Shown: piece after piece, positions 6,013 to 6,234 of the stretch
Layout: each line of letters starts with the position of its first letter
Position numbering within the stretch: position 1 is the first letter of the stretch
Source of the DNA: JABCPE02 sp963517805
GTDB taxonomy: Bacteria > Bacteroidota > Bacteroidia > Flavobacteriales > Weeksellaceae
Direction: 5' to 3'
NCBI GenBank assembly: GCA_963517805.1
Contig: CAUQHD010000094.1
Span: 1-6,234, forward strand
DNA: 6,234 nucleotides
The notes under the pieces: model-generated
Seen by the model: the letters and a program-made list of their open reading frames with translations, nothing else
Database searches by the model: none
What the model was told of the DNA's origin: nothing
Program-made: the position numbers and the translations under genes

Positions 6013-6234
6013 TTAAGCATTTGGTTCTACAGATACAAAAGATCTGTTATCTCTCTTTTTAGTGAAAACTACTTTACCATCTACAAGGGCAAATAATGTA
6101 TGGTCTTTACCCATTCCTACATTTTCACCTGGATGGTGCTGAGTACCTCTTTGTCTTACGATGATATTCCCAGCAATAGCTTCCTGACCACCAAAAATCT
6201 TCACGCCTAATCTTTTAGAGTGAGACTCTCTACC
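6013..6234 (-). CDS. rpmA: 50S ribosomal protein L27, 5' end outside the window
   Basis: The last 73 residues of L27 are visible. The reading frame stays open to the right edge, giving GRESHSKRLGVKIFGGQE and then GNIIVRQRGTQHHPGENVGMG. The GRESHSKRLG segment before VKIFGG is part of normal L27, so the GTG codon at 6204 is an internal valine and not a start. The family is about 85 residues long, so roughly 12 are missing (the MAHKKGVGSS-type N-terminus). L27 binds 23S rRNA near the peptidyl-transferase centre of the large subunit. In most bacteria rpmA follows rplU, which would lie just outside the window. The C-terminus (VFTKKRDNRSFVSVEPNA) is complete and is followed by a strong terminator. 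Confidence 0.97.
   Translation of the reverse strand, partial: GRESHSKRLGVKIFGGQEAIAGNIIVRQRGTQHHPGENVGMGKDHTLFALVDGKVVFTKKRDNRSFVSVEPNA

Noticed and set aside
6013..6204. A 63-residue protein starting at the GTG at 6204
   Set aside because: The frame continues upstream to the window edge with clear L27 sequence, so this GTG is an internal valine codon.

Overview
The window looks like chromosomal sequence of a flavobacterium (phylum Bacteroidota), most likely Weeksellaceae (Chryseobacterium, Riemerella or Elizabethkingia-like). This rests on protein-level resemblance of LptE, LysA, MiaB and the sigma-54 activator to flavobacterial versions, A-rich sequence instead of Shine-Dalgarno motifs before start codons, and a gene order (rpmA, lysA, miaB, sigma-54 activator, lptE, conserved hypothetical) that I recall from this group. 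The genus is inference; no rRNA or other marker is present to settle it.

Every recognised gene is on the minus strand, so transcription runs from the right edge to the left. At the right edge is the 3' part of rpmA (ribosomal protein L27), closed by a strong intrinsic terminator (5962-5993). Next are lysA (diaminopimelate decarboxylase, last step of lysine synthesis) and miaB (tRNA methylthiotransferase), separated by an 84-bp gap that holds a plausible Bacteroidota-type promoter for miaB. A 344-bp AT-rich gap follows (2876-3219), and most of it is an array of five tandem 41-bp units (2921-3125). The gap leads into a 231-codon gene that resembles the DUF6261 family of unknown function.

Downstream of that gene is a tightly packed group. 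A sigma-54 activator with an AAA+ domain and a Fis-type helix-turn-helix but no N-terminal sensory domain overlaps the start of lptE (LPS-transport lipoprotein) by one base. lptE in turn overlaps by one base the start of a conserved Bacteroidota protein of unknown function that runs off the left edge. Translational coupling of these three is likely.

Most of the window is ordinary core-genome content. The part that deserves a second look is the 41-bp array. Its units contain overlapping inverted repeats, alternate between two subtypes (A-B-A-B plus a divergent fifth), and lie directly upstream of the DUF6261-like gene. The array and gene together look like a unit placed between miaB and the sigma-54 activator. 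Whether the array acts as an RNA leader, a set of protein-binding sites or a passive repeat cannot be decided from sequence alone.
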